Below, one piece after another: positions 37,481-44,817 of a stretch of 64,000 bases of DNA; position 1 is the stretch's first letter, and each line of letters begins with the position of its first letter. The notes under the pieces were generated by a model. The model saw only the letters and a program-made list of their open reading frames with translations, was not told where the DNA came from and ran no database searches. The position numbers and the translations under genes were made by a program. The stretch comes from Paraburkholderia silvatlantica (lineage in GTDB: Bacteria > Pseudomonadota > Gammaproteobacteria > Burkholderiales > Burkholderiaceae). The DNA is taken from positions 1-64,000 of the forward strand of contig NZ_QEOL01000004.1 in the NCBI RefSeq assembly GCF_003096715.1. Reading direction: 5' to 3'.

Positions 37481-38683
37481 TCAGTGCATGATCTGCAGAT
37501 AGCGCTCGCCGAACGCCTGCTGCTGCGCCGCCATCTTCGCGAAGTCCACGGGCTTTGCGCGCGCATAGTCGCTCGCGGGCAGGAACTTCGACGCCGCTTC
37601 CGGCGAGAGCGCGCTGGCGCGCACCGGGCGCAGGTAGGCGTTGGCCCAGAGCTTCTGGCCTTCGTCGGAGAGCACGAAGTCGAGCACCTTCTTGCCGTTC
37701 GCTTCGTGCGGCCCGTTCTTGACGAGACTCATCACGTAGGGGACCGAAATCGTGCCTTCCTTCGGGATCACGAACTCGACGTTCGCGTGGTCCTTGTATT
37801 TGGCGCGATAGGCGTCGAAGTCGTAGTCGAGCAGGATCGGAATCTCACCCGAAAGCACGCGCGCGTAGGCGGTCTGCTTCGGCACGATCGGCTGGTTGGC
37901 CTTGAGCTTGCCGAACCATTCGAAAGCGGGCTGGAAATTGTCGAGCGTGCCGCCCAACGCGAGATTCACGGCCACCGCGCCCGCATAACCCACAAAGGCG
38001 CTCGAGGGATCGAGGTAGCCGACCATGCCCTTGTATTCGGGCTTGAGGAGATCGGCCCACGAATGCGGCACCGGCTTGCCTTCGAGCGCGTCCTTGTTGA
38101 CGAAGAAGCCGAGCGTGCCCGAATGGATGGCGAACCAGTAGCCTTGCGGGTCCTTGAGGTCGGCGGGAATGTCGTTCCAGTGCGCGGGTTTGTACGGCGT
38201 GATCACGCCCTTGTCCTTCGCCTGGAACGCCGAAGACACACCGAGGTAGACGACGTCGGCGACCGGGCTCTTCTGCTCGGCCATCAGTTGTGCGATCGAT
38301 TGGCCGGAGTTCTTGTTGTCGAACGGCACGCGAATGCCGGTCTCTTTCTGGATCGCCTGGATCTGGCTCGCCCAGTCGGCCCATTCGGGCGGGCAGTTGT
38401 AGCAGATCGCGGTTTGATCGGCCTGTGCCGCGAGCGGCGCGGCAAGACCGGCTACGAGGGCGGCGGCGCCCGCGGCGAGCGGCAGCGCATGGGAGAAGCG
38501 GGTCAGGCGGGGCAGCCGGGTCAGGCGGGTCAGGCGGGTCAGGCGGGTCAGGCGGGTCAGGCGGGTCAGGCGGGTCAGGCGGGTCAGGCGGGTCAGGCGC
38601 CGCACGGGCGCGGCTAGCGCACGCAGGGCGGCGCGCACGGGCACAAGCGAAAGCGGGCCGGCAAAGGCGGGTCGGCTGGTCAC
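37481..38683 (-). CDS. ABC transporter substrate-binding protein with repeat-expanded signal region
   Basis: The protein of about 400 residues starts at GTG (38683) with GGAG 7 bases upstream. Residues 29-61 are a run of Leu-Thr-Arg triplets encoded by a 9-bp tandem repeat. A hydrophobic core and cleavage site follow (ALVAGLAAPLAAQA). The mature part, ICYNCPPEWADWASQIQAIQ to YLQIMH, is a type II binding protein of the 2-aminoethylphosphonate/Fe/polyamine group, with HSGTLGFFVNKDAL and PVRASALSPEAASKF. The long basic n-region is odd and may alter export. Two further GTG codons near residues 13-15 could be starts. The substrate is inferred as a phosphonate or phosphodiester from the linked phosphodiesterase. 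Confidence 0.85.
   Translation of the reverse strand: MTSRPAFAGPLSLVPVRAALRALAAPVRRLTRLTRLTRLTRLTRLTRLTRLTRLTRLPRLTRFSHALPLAAGAAALVAGLAAPLAAQADQTAICYNCPPEWADWASQIQAIQKETGIRVPFDNKNSGQSIAQLMAEQKSPVADVVYLGVSSAFQAKDKGVITPYKPAHWNDIPADLKDPQGYWFAIHSGTLGFFVNKDALEGKPVPHSWADLLKPEYKGMVGYLDPSSAFVGYAGAVAVNLALGGTLDNFQPAFEWFGKLKANQPIVPKQTAYARVLSGEIPILLDYDFDAYRAKYKDHANVEFVIPKEGTISVPYVMSLVKNGPHEANGKKVLDFVLSDEGQKLWANAYLRPVRASALSPEAASKFLPASDYARAKPVDFAKMAAQQQAFGERYLQIMH
38500..38598. repeat. 9-bp tandem repeat GGGTCAGGC
   Basis: There are nine perfect units from 38518 to 38598, plus one changed unit (GGGGCAGCC, 38509-38517) and one more perfect unit (38500-38508). It lies inside the signal-peptide coding region of the binding protein, where each unit encodes Leu-Thr-Arg. 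Because the unit is a multiple of three, gain or loss of units keeps the frame. Confidence 0.95.
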
Positions 38684-38801
38684 GGCAGGTCTCCAGGTCG
38701 GTTGCGAGAGCGTTCTGGTGGATGAGGGCCGCGTGCGTGCACGGCCCGGATTGTCGGGCTGGTTTGGCGGGTTCGGGTCGTTCTTCAGACGCGCCGCTGA
38801 C

Positions 38802-39869
38802 TCACGAGAGCGTGCCGCCGATTTCGAGGTCGCGATCGATTGCGCTGCGACGCGCGCCGAGCGGTGCGTGCGCGATCGCCGCGATGGTGCCGCCCGTGCG
38901 CAACGTGTGCGGCAGCGTATTGGCGAGCGGTCCCGCATACTGGCCGCCGAGGCGCGCCATCAGGCATTGCCACGCTTCGCGGCCGATGTCGCGGTTCGGC
39001 GTGCCGATGCTCGCGAGCGGCGGCGCGAGCAGTTCGCTCATCGCGAGGCCGTCGAAGCCGAGAATCGACATGTCCTGCGGCACGCGCAGGCGGGCGCGGC
39101 GCAGTCCGCGCATCACGACCATGGCCAGCAGGTCGTTGCTGCAGAAGAGGGCCGTGGGACGCGCGGGCCCACTCGTCAGATGCCCGAGCACCGAGGGTGC
39201 GAGCTCTTGCGCGTTGAAATCGACCTCGAGAGCCGGTGCCGGCGTGAGACCGGCCTGCTGCATCGCAAGGGCGTAGCCGGCATGGCGCTGGCGCGCGCGG
39301 TCGGAAGCTGCCAGCGTGCCGGCCAGCATGAGGATGCGGCGATGGCCGTGCGCGATGAGCATGCGCACGCCGTCGCAGGCGGCCTGGTGGTTGTCCACCG
39401 AGACCGAAGGGCGGCGCTTCGTGTCGTTGTGCATCAGCACGTAGAGCGGGCCGTCGGCGTCGAGTTCGTCGAGCAGGGGGTGCGTGTCGGCGTCGGCGAC
39501 GGTCAGGATCAGGCCCTCGACACGTTGCGCGCGCAACGTCTCGATCGCATGACGCTCGCGATCGGCGTCGTACTGCGTGGTCATCAGCATGAGGCGAAAG
39601 CCCTGCGCGGCGGCAAGTTCGTCGATGCCCTGCAGGCACTCCGCGAACACCGGATTGGCGAGCGTGGGCAGCACCACGCCGACGAGGCGCGTGCGTTCGC
39701 CGCGAAACTGGCGGCCGAGCGGGTTCGGGCGGAACTTCAGCGCGTCGATCGCTTCGCGCACCCGCGCGAGCGTGACGGGGTTGACGGTGTGAGGCGCATT
39801 GATCGCGCGCGACACCGTGGCGATCGAGAATCCGGCGTGTGCGGCGACATCCTTGATGGTTGGCGTCAT
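38802..39869 (-). CDS. LacI-family transcriptional regulator
   Basis: This 355-residue protein has an N-terminal helix-turn-helix with hinge (TIKDVAAHAGFSIATVSRAI, then NPLGRQFRGERTRLVGVVLP) and a periplasmic-binding-like effector domain ending with ALFCSNDLLAMVVMRGL and SILGFDGLAMSELLAPPLAS. It begins the unit that continues with the ABC importer and phosphodiesterase on the same strand, 118 bases upstream of the binding-protein start, so it probably controls it. A palindrome AAACGTTT just upstream of its own start is a likely operator. Confidence 0.92.
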   Translation of the reverse strand: MTPTIKDVAAHAGFSIATVSRAINAPHTVNPVTLARVREAIDALKFRPNPLGRQFRGERTRLVGVVLPTLANPVFAECLQGIDELAAAQGFRLMLMTTQYDADRERHAIETLRAQRVEGLILTVADADTHPLLDELDADGPLYVLMHNDTKRRPSVSVDNHQAACDGVRMLIAHGHRRILMLAGTLAASDRARQRHAGYALAMQQAGLTPAPALEVDFNAQELAPSVLGHLTSGPARPTALFCSNDLLAMVVMRGLRRARLRVPQDMSILGFDGLAMSELLAPPLASIGTPNRDIGREAWQCLMARLGGQYAGPLANTLPHTLRTGGTIAAIAHAPLGARRSAIDRDLEIGGTLS

Positions 39870-39892
39870 GCGAGCGGCCCCGGCGTCGTTGT

Positions 39893-39900
39893 AAACGTTT
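39893..39900. promoter_or_regulatory. Candidate LacI-type operator
   Basis: AAACGTTT in context TTGTAAACGTTTTCGA is a palindrome centred on CG, the usual form for LacI/PurR-family operators, 24 bases upstream of the lacI-type start. Autoregulation is inferred. Confidence 0.5.
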
Positions 39901-40008
39901 TCGATGGGGCCGATTATGAAAAACGCGTATGACCGGCAGATGACGGGTGCGTTACCCCGTCGCGCCTTTGGGACGCGCACCGCGCAATGGTAGAATCGCG
40001 TCCGCCCT

Positions 40009-40378
40009 GCCGGGGTGATGAAATTGGTAAACATAGCGGACTTAAGAAACGATTGAGTGCCCGACCGGAAACGGCCGGTGCAGAACCCCTCAAATTCGGC
40101 GAACCCCCTGGGCCTTGAAGCGCGTTGCGCGCGAGGCGCCGAGGCAACGCCGAGCCAAGCCGGCTGCCGCGCAAAGCGGCGGCCAGGAAGGTGTAGAGAC
40201 TAGACGGGGGGCGCCTAAGGCCAGGCGCGGCGTGAGATACGCGGCGCTTCGCGACGGCGAAGGCATAGTCCAGCGCACGAACGCGCGTCCATGCCAGGAC
40301 GCGTGGCGTCGAAAGACGTGGTGTGACGAAAATCCGCCGCCTAACGGCTTGCCGGTTCGAGCCCGGTCCCCGGCACCA
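40009..40378 (+). tRNA. tRNA-Leu(UAA) interrupted by a group I intron
   Basis: The 5' exon (40009-40043) begins GCCGGGG and ends GCGGACTT; the 3' exon (40329-40378) begins AAAATCCGC and ends CCCCGGC-A-CCA. Joined, they give an 85-nt class II tRNA with acceptor GCCGGGG/CCCCGGC, anticodon stem GCGGA/TCCGC, anticodon UAA, a long variable arm (GCCG-CCTAA-CGGC) and T-arm CCGG-TTCGAGC-CCGG. The interruption lies between U34 and A35 of the anticodon, exactly the position of the cyanobacterial and plastid tRNA-Leu intron. Confidence 0.93.
40044..40328 (+). other. Group I intron (tRNA-Leu type, subgroup IC3-like), 285 nt
   Basis: The 5' exon end ACUU can pair with intron GAGU, giving the U-G wobble expected at a group I 5' splice site, and the intron ends in G (40328). 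Conserved blocks of tRNA-Leu introns are present: TCAAATTCGGCGAA, GAGCCAAGCCG (40152-40162), GAAGGTGTAGAGACTAGACG and GGCATAGTCCA. P7 pairs GACTA (40198-40202) with TAGTC (40266-40270). No homing endonuclease is encoded. Group I introns are known in tRNA-Leu(UAA) of cyanobacteria and in a betaproteobacterial tRNA-Ile (Azoarcus). Confidence 0.9.
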
Positions 40379-40674
40379 GAGGATCTCGCAACGATGCCCA
40401 GTCACAATGATCTGCCGCTGTTGCAGGAACACTATTATCGGGAAATCCCTGAGCAGATCGCGGCGCCGCCTGATGTATTGTGCCCCCGTTTTCACATCTT
40501 GTACTTGAAGCACCTGCCGTCACATAGCTAGCGTGTGGCATCGCACCGACCGCCGGGCGATGCGCTGCGACAGTCGGAGCGAACGCGCAAAATATTGTGA
40601 GTAAACTTTTTGTGTAGAATCGCCGTTAACAGTGGTGTGACAACCCTCTAAAACCCAACCCCGAAGGAGATTCC

Positions 40675-40857
40675 ATGGTCATGAAAGGCAAGACCGGGAA
40701 CATCCACGGAGTCGAAGTAAAGGCCCGGGCAGGCGTACAGCTCCCGACAACAAAGGTCAATGCAAGCTCCGTGGATGGCCGTAGGCAGATCGTTACTGCC
40801 GCCAAACGTGTCTACGAGCAACATCATTCCGTCATCCAGGCTCTCGCGAAGAGATGA
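40675..40857 (+). CDS. Putative antitoxin of a Doc-type module
   Basis: This 60-residue, basic protein (MVMKGKTGNIHGVEVKARAG...) lies directly upstream of a Doc-like toxin, overlapping its start by 4 bases (ATGA). AAGGAG precedes the ATG. It does not look like classic Phd, and I do not recognise its fold; the antitoxin role is inferred from size, order and overlap. A possible -10 box TAGAAT lies at 40615-40620. Confidence 0.65.
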   Translation: MVMKGKTGNIHGVEVKARAGVQLPTTKVNASSVDGRRQIVTAAKRVYEQHHSVIQALAKR

Positions 40858-41243
40858 TTCTTGACGTGGATATGGTCGTGCTCGTGCACGACTTCATCCT
40901 CAGCCAGGAGCCGGGTCTCAATGGCAGCGCGAACAGGGGCGCCTTGGAAGGCGCCCTTGGTCGTATTGAGAACCGGGTTGTCTACGATGGCCTGGCGGAC
41001 GTTTTTGAAATCGCCGGGTTGTATGCAGAGGCAATTGCACGTGGCCACGCATTCTCCGACGCTAACAAGCGAACAGCACTCGTTTCCGCTCTTACCTACC
41101 TCTTCATAGAAGGGTATGAAGTCGAGCGAACGCAGGCCCTCGAGGAGATCATGGTCGATATTGCCGAAGGCAAGCTCAACTACCTGGACCTCGCAAACGT
41201 ATTCTCATCGCTGGGCAGGAAGATCGATCCAGAAGTGGATTGA
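40854..41243 (+). CDS. doc: Doc-family (Fic fold) toxin
   Basis: This 129-residue protein has the Doc/Fic catalytic motif HAFSDANKRTALVSA near residues 63-77 (HxFxDANKR). Phage P1 Doc phosphorylates EF-Tu and stops translation. Length and motif position are as in Doc. The ATG overlaps the upstream antitoxin stop. The pair sits about 300 bases after tRNA-Leu in a stretch with sparse, small genes and lower GC, suggesting acquired DNA. Confidence 0.88.
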   Translation: MILDVDMVVLVHDFILSQEPGLNGSANRGALEGALGRIENRVVYDGLADVFEIAGLYAEAIARGHAFSDANKRTALVSALTYLFIEGYEVERTQALEEIMVDIAEGKLNYLDLANVFSSLGRKIDPEVD

Positions 41244-41312
41244 ACCCGTTGAACAAATGAGCCCTGCCTCGCGCAGGACTTTTCATTTGTGGCGGAAGGT
41301 AAGGGCCAAACA

Positions 41313-41645
41313 TTAGCGGCTCATCGAGAGCCGCACTTCGTTTCTCAAAACTGGATGTTCTCCGTGCCCGGCGGAGCAGACGTAATGCGACCCGAGCGCG
41401 GCGCGGTGAAGGGATGTCTTCTTGCCGCTCTTGGCGCAATTAGCGTACAGATATGCTCGTCTGTTCGTCGACGGATCAACCGCTTTAGACTGGTACTAGC
41501 CCCCCATTCCGCCTACCTTGAATTCATGGTTGTCGGCAATGTAGGCGGCGTGATCGCGGCTACGCTCAAGTTCTTGCTTCAGTGCGTTCTCTCGTATGCC
41601 GGCCGTCTGGGCATCCGGCAGGCGCGGGTTAGCCTGCTGCAGCAC
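41313..41645 (-). pseudogene. Decayed small gene split by an in-frame TAG
   Basis: In one minus-strand frame a 49-residue part (from GTG 41645; DAQTAGIRENALKQELERSR, ending KVGGMGG) is followed by TAG (41496-41498). A 60-residue part continues in the same frame (AVDPSTNRRAYLYANCAKSG, ending RLSMSR) to TAA at 41313. Both parts look protein-like (charged helices, spaced Cys and His), unlike the other frames. A nonsense-mutated pseudogene is the simplest reading. I do not recognise the family. Confidence 0.35.
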
Positions 41646-41765
41646 GAAGGGATCCGACTACGGCGAAGGGAAAACGGGAGAGGGCGGGAAAAAACCGCTG
41701 CGGCCGCACAGAATGGCGGCGCGAGGATCAGTCGCGTGCTGCGCCGCAACAAGGCGCTTGCGCAC

Positions 41766-41867
41766 TCAACGACTACCGATCTTCCCCGTCAGGGGATGGA
41801 TCAGCCTGGCGAATCCGAACAATGCCGCGATGCCAAAGGGGCAGGCGATGAAGAATGCGGTCAACAT
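41766..41867 (-). CDS. Possible 33-residue membrane microprotein
   Basis: MLTAFFIACPFGIAALFGFA followed by a short basic tail gives one membrane helix with a positive C-terminus. There is no strong ribosome site. It is too short to be sure; the sequence composition is the only support. Confidence 0.25.
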   Translation of the reverse strand: MLTAFFIACPFGIAALFGFARLIHPLTGKIGSR

Positions 41868-42045
41868 GACTCGACCCTGAACGTAACAAAATGTATCGTC
41901 AGTCTAGCGCGGTCATGCGGTTTGGGTATCGGGGTGAACGACAACAAACTATTGCGCTATCGGGGGCAATTGGGTTTGCAACAGCGGGCGACCGGGCCGC
42001 AACGCCCGTTTGGCGCGGATGGGCGAGAAGACGGTGCGGACTCCA

Positions 42046-42318
42046 TCAGATGCAGTCGAAGATGACTTCTACTGTCTGGGACGTCACGCCGCGCAGGCCT
42101 TCGCTGTGGATCTCGACCGTGTGCAACTGCTTCTTCTGCTTTTCGCAGTAGTCTTCGGCTTCGCTGAGTCCGGCTGCGCGCACGTGGTTCCACGAAACCA
42201 GATCCCAGCGCGCGCGGCTCGTGACGGTGAGATGGCCATCCTGTCTCGAATTGACGGCCGTCACCGATGTGCACGCCGCCAGCATGCTGACTCCAAACAG
42301 CAGGATGTAACCTTTCAT
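42046..42318 (-). CDS. Small lipoprotein, unknown function
   Basis: The 90-residue product has a signal sequence with lipobox LAAC (Cys16), then TSVTAVNSRQDGHLTVTSRA and a C-terminal part with two Cys (DYCEKQKKQL and VIFDCI) that could form a disulphide. GGAG lies upstream of the ATG. It resembles small stress-related lipoproteins of Burkholderiaceae, but no function is assigned. Confidence 0.7.
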   Translation of the reverse strand: MKGYILLFGVSMLAACTSVTAVNSRQDGHLTVTSRARWDLVSWNHVRAAGLSEAEDYCEKQKKQLHTVEIHSEGLRGVTSQTVEVIFDCI

Positions 42319-42726
42319 GGATTCTCCGTGGTCCGCGAGCATTCTCGCCGCCAACCCGGGGAATTGGCAACCTAAAGCGATGCGCCGCGGCGCGTCAGGC
42401 TTGCCTGATGCAGTGGAACGCCGCCACGCCGCCGTTTCGTCAGACACCGTCACGGGCCGTCACGGGCCGTCACGGGCGGCTGCCCGCGCGGCGCGGGCTC
42501 CGAATCGATGAGTGCTCGGCCCAGGTAACCCGGGCGGCCACGGACATAGAGGTCTGCGGCGGCGGGCGTATAACCCTGCTCGGCCGAATGGTGTACGGCG
42601 TTGGGCGGCTTGGTCATGAGCGCGCTCCGGCGGCGGGTCCGCGAGCGAGCTCAGCACCACGCGCCGCGCCGTTGAACGGCGCCCGCGCCGCGAAACCCGC
42701 TTGGGCGGGCGCGGCGTGCAGGGCGC
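42319..42726. other. Stretch with no supported gene
   Basis: No recognisable gene was seen on either strand. It contains the 10-bp triple repeat at 42447-42476 and should include the promoter of the small lipoprotein gene. Confidence 0.35.
42447..42476. repeat. Three tandem copies of CCGTCACGGG
   Basis: The 10-bp unit is repeated exactly three times, and each unit is itself nearly palindromic (CCGT...ACGG). It lies 129 bases upstream of the small lipoprotein start. Confidence 0.8.
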
Positions 42727-42975
42727 TCAGTCGTGGGCGATCAGGTCGCCGACTTGACCCTGGCCCGAAACGAGACAGGAAGAAAGGAAGTTTTCGCTCT
42801 GGGCGCTCGCGCCGCGTTCGCCGAATCCGCGCACGAGTGCTTCGGCCTTCACGAGTGCGGAGCCCTGGGCACAGGTAAGCGAGCCAGCCTCGTGGGCCTG
42901 CACACGTGTCATGGCACGATTCGCGAGGAGGAGTGCGAGGACGATGACCACACCCACATTGAATGCTTGTCTCAT
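42727..42975 (-). CDS. Hypothetical exported or membrane-anchored small protein
   Basis: The 82-residue product begins with a hydrophobic segment (FNVGVVIVLALLLANRAMTR) and has two Cys in its C-terminal part (SLTCAQGS and SSCLVSGQG). GGAG lies 7 bases before the ATG, which supports translation. No family is recognised. Confidence 0.5.
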   Translation of the reverse strand: MRQAFNVGVVIVLALLLANRAMTRVQAHEAGSLTCAQGSALVKAEALVRGFGERGASAQSENFLSSCLVSGQGQVGDLIAHD

Positions 42976-43158
42976 GATTTCGTCTCCTTGTGCATTGAGA
43001 CTATCTCAGCCGTTCGGCGTCCGAATCCAGGAGTTTCCCGGCGATGCACTGCAGCACATGTGGCGCGCAAAAACCTGCTTTCATGCGGTCTGCGTAATGC
43101 TTCGGCATCCTTCGCTTGCAACCCGCGCGCCGCTGCGCCTTGAGCAGCGCGGCACAGC

Positions 43159-43229
43159 AAAAAAGCGCCTCTACGCGGAGCGGGGCGCTGCGTCGCAGCA
43201 ATGCCGCGACGCGTCAGACTAGACGTCTG
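43159..43229 (-). ncRNA. Candidate small RNA ending in an intrinsic terminator
   Basis: On the minus strand three hairpins follow one another: CAGAC/GTCTG (43215-43229), GCGTCGC/GCGACGC (43190-43212) and AGCGCC/GGCGCT (43164-43189). The last is followed by T6. No minus-strand gene lies upstream to need this terminator, so it may end a short RNA starting upstream of 43229. No convincing promoter was found. Confidence 0.35.
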
Positions 43230-43409
43230 CTAACAAATGTAGCCAGGTTGTGCGGCGAGCCGGACGTGGCACGTCGACACGGTGTGTTTTTGCACAACGC
43301 GCCGCCCGGCAAGACGGCGATCCGGGTGCGTTCAACGCGTCTTGAAATGCGGTGGGGCTTCCTGCAAGATCGATGTCCGATCCCCTTTTTCCTGTGCGAG
43401 GTGAAACCC

Positions 43410-44024
43410 ATGCAGTTGATCGGCATGATGGACTCCCCCTATGTGCGTCGCGTCGCGATTTCGCTCCATGTGCTTGGGCTCGAGTTCGAGCACCGCAGCA
43501 TTTCGGTATTCCGGCAGTACGACGAATTTGCCCAGATCAATCCGGTCGTGAAGGCGCCCACCTTCATCGACGACGACGGCACCCAGTTGATCGACTCGAC
43601 GCTGATCCTCGACTACCTGGACCGCAAAGTGCCCGCCGCGCGCAGGCTCATGCCGGAGGAGACCCAGGAGCGGACCTTCGCGCTGCGCGTGAACGGTTTC
43701 GCGCTCGCAGCCATGGAAAAGACCGTGCAGCAGGTCTACGAGCGCCAGTTGCGCCCCGCCGAGCGCCAGCACGAGCCGTGGTTCGAGCGCGTGAACGCGC
43801 AGATGCATGCGGCCTGGGCCGTGCTCGACCAGCTTGTTGCGGGCCGCGACGGCTGGCTGTGCGCGGGCCGCATCACGCAGGCGGACATCACCGCGGCCGT
43901 TGCGTGGCGTTTCAACCAGTACATGCTCCCTGGCTGCGCTGATCCCGCCCGATATCCGGCGATTGCCGCGCTTTCCGCGCGCGCCGAGACGCTGCCGGAA
44001 TTCGTTGCCACGCCCCTCGACTGA
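43410..44024 (+). CDS. Glutathione S-transferase family protein
   Basis: The 204-residue cytoplasmic protein has an N-terminal thioredoxin-like domain (MQLIGMMDSPYVRRVAISLH; SPY/VRR at the glutathione site), the cis-Pro region KAPTFIDDDGTQLIDSTLI with the conserved DS pair, and an all-helical C-terminal domain with the N-capping motif ITQADITAAVAW. A Ser rather than Cys occupies the N-terminal active-site position. The longer open frame upstream is not conserved-looking; ATG 43410 has GAGG upstream. Confidence 0.92.
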   Translation: MQLIGMMDSPYVRRVAISLHVLGLEFEHRSISVFRQYDEFAQINPVVKAPTFIDDDGTQLIDSTLILDYLDRKVPAARRLMPEETQERTFALRVNGFALAAMEKTVQQVYERQLRPAERQHEPWFERVNAQMHAAWAVLDQLVAGRDGWLCAGRITQADITAAVAWRFNQYMLPGCADPARYPAIAALSARAETLPEFVATPLD

Positions 44025-44264
44025 AGCGCGCCCGCGCGGCCGGGATTCGCGCAAACCACCCTGCGGCGGGGCCGTGCGCCATGCCAGGCGGGCATGGCGG
44101 GCGCGCTGCCGCACCCTCTGCCTGCGCACACGTTTCGATTGTTTGCGATTTTCGACAAGTGACTTCGCTGACGGCCCATTTATCGACGCACGCTGCATTC
44201 CTAGAATGACAACCATCGAATGACCTTGCGTCAGGAGGACGCGGGGCATGCAGCGGGAGCGGTC

Positions 44265-44474
44265 ATGAAATCCTTTATCGAACGACAGTTATATCAGCCA
44301 GCATTGGTCCTGCCGATGGTGGACCTGATGCAGCTGATGGTGTCGCTCGACTTCAACATGGGGCAAGTCGGGTTGATGATGGCGACGCGCGGCGCGCGCG
44401 CCGCATTCCTGCGCTCGCGCGAACTCTGGAACGCGGGCCATGGAGAGTGTGCGGCCACGGATTGCGTGCATTGA
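44265..44474 (+). CDS. Hypothetical small protein
   Basis: The 69-residue product (MKSFIERQLYQPALVLPMVD, then Met-rich helix QLMVSLDFNMGQVGLMM) has a GGAG ribosome site 6 bases before this ATG. An earlier ATG at 44220 in the same frame would add 15 residues. The C-terminus has two Cys (GECAATDC). A strong terminator follows at 44631, supporting a real transcript. Function unknown. Confidence 0.45.
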   Translation: MKSFIERQLYQPALVLPMVDLMQLMVSLDFNMGQVGLMMATRGARAAFLRSRELWNAGHGECAATDCVH

Positions 44475-44630
44475 CGATGCATTGACTGCACGCGCACCGG
44501 GTTTCCCCAACTTTAACGACTGCATATCCAGTCACAGATTCACCGAACGTCTGACGCAAGCGAGCCCCCACTCGCCGATCCCCCTGACGCGCAGCGGCTT
44601 CGCCCGTTTGCTGTTGTGACGTCACCCTGT

Positions 44631-44664
44631 GAGCCGCCTCGACGTGCGAGGCGGCTCTTTTTTT
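44631..44664 (+). terminator. Rho-independent terminator
   Basis: GAGCCGCCTCG (44631-44641) pairs with CGAGGCGGCTC (44647-44657) with a 5-base loop, followed by T7. It ends the transcript of the small hypothetical gene. Confidence 0.9.
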
Positions 44665-44817
44665 GCGCACGTGTCCCCCTTCGCAATACGCGCGGATGCG
44701 TACCCGATTCGCAGAATCACGCTGCGGGCGATGGCCATTCGTCGCGCGTAAGATGGCGCGATCGGCCGCCTTTCGCGACCCGCGGCTCAATTCGCGTCAA
44801 TGGCAAAGGAGAGCGAC

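Noticed and set aside
38500..38598. CRISPR array
   Set aside because: The 9-bp units are directly adjacent with no unique spacers and lie within a coding region.
40009..40378. tmRNA (ssrA) or a broken tRNA with a mobile element inside
   Set aside because: There is no tmRNA-type tag reading frame or tmRNA end structure. The two ends join into a full tRNA-Leu(UAA), and the insert has group I intron motifs instead.
41289..42065. A 258-residue plus-strand protein
   Set aside because: Composition is low in structure signals, it has no recognisable domain or good ribosome site, and smaller minus-strand features overlap it.
40379..42726. Island with direct repeat of the tRNA-Leu 3' end
   Set aside because: I searched by eye for a second copy of the tRNA-Leu 3' terminal sequence downstream and found none, so no attachment site is claimed.
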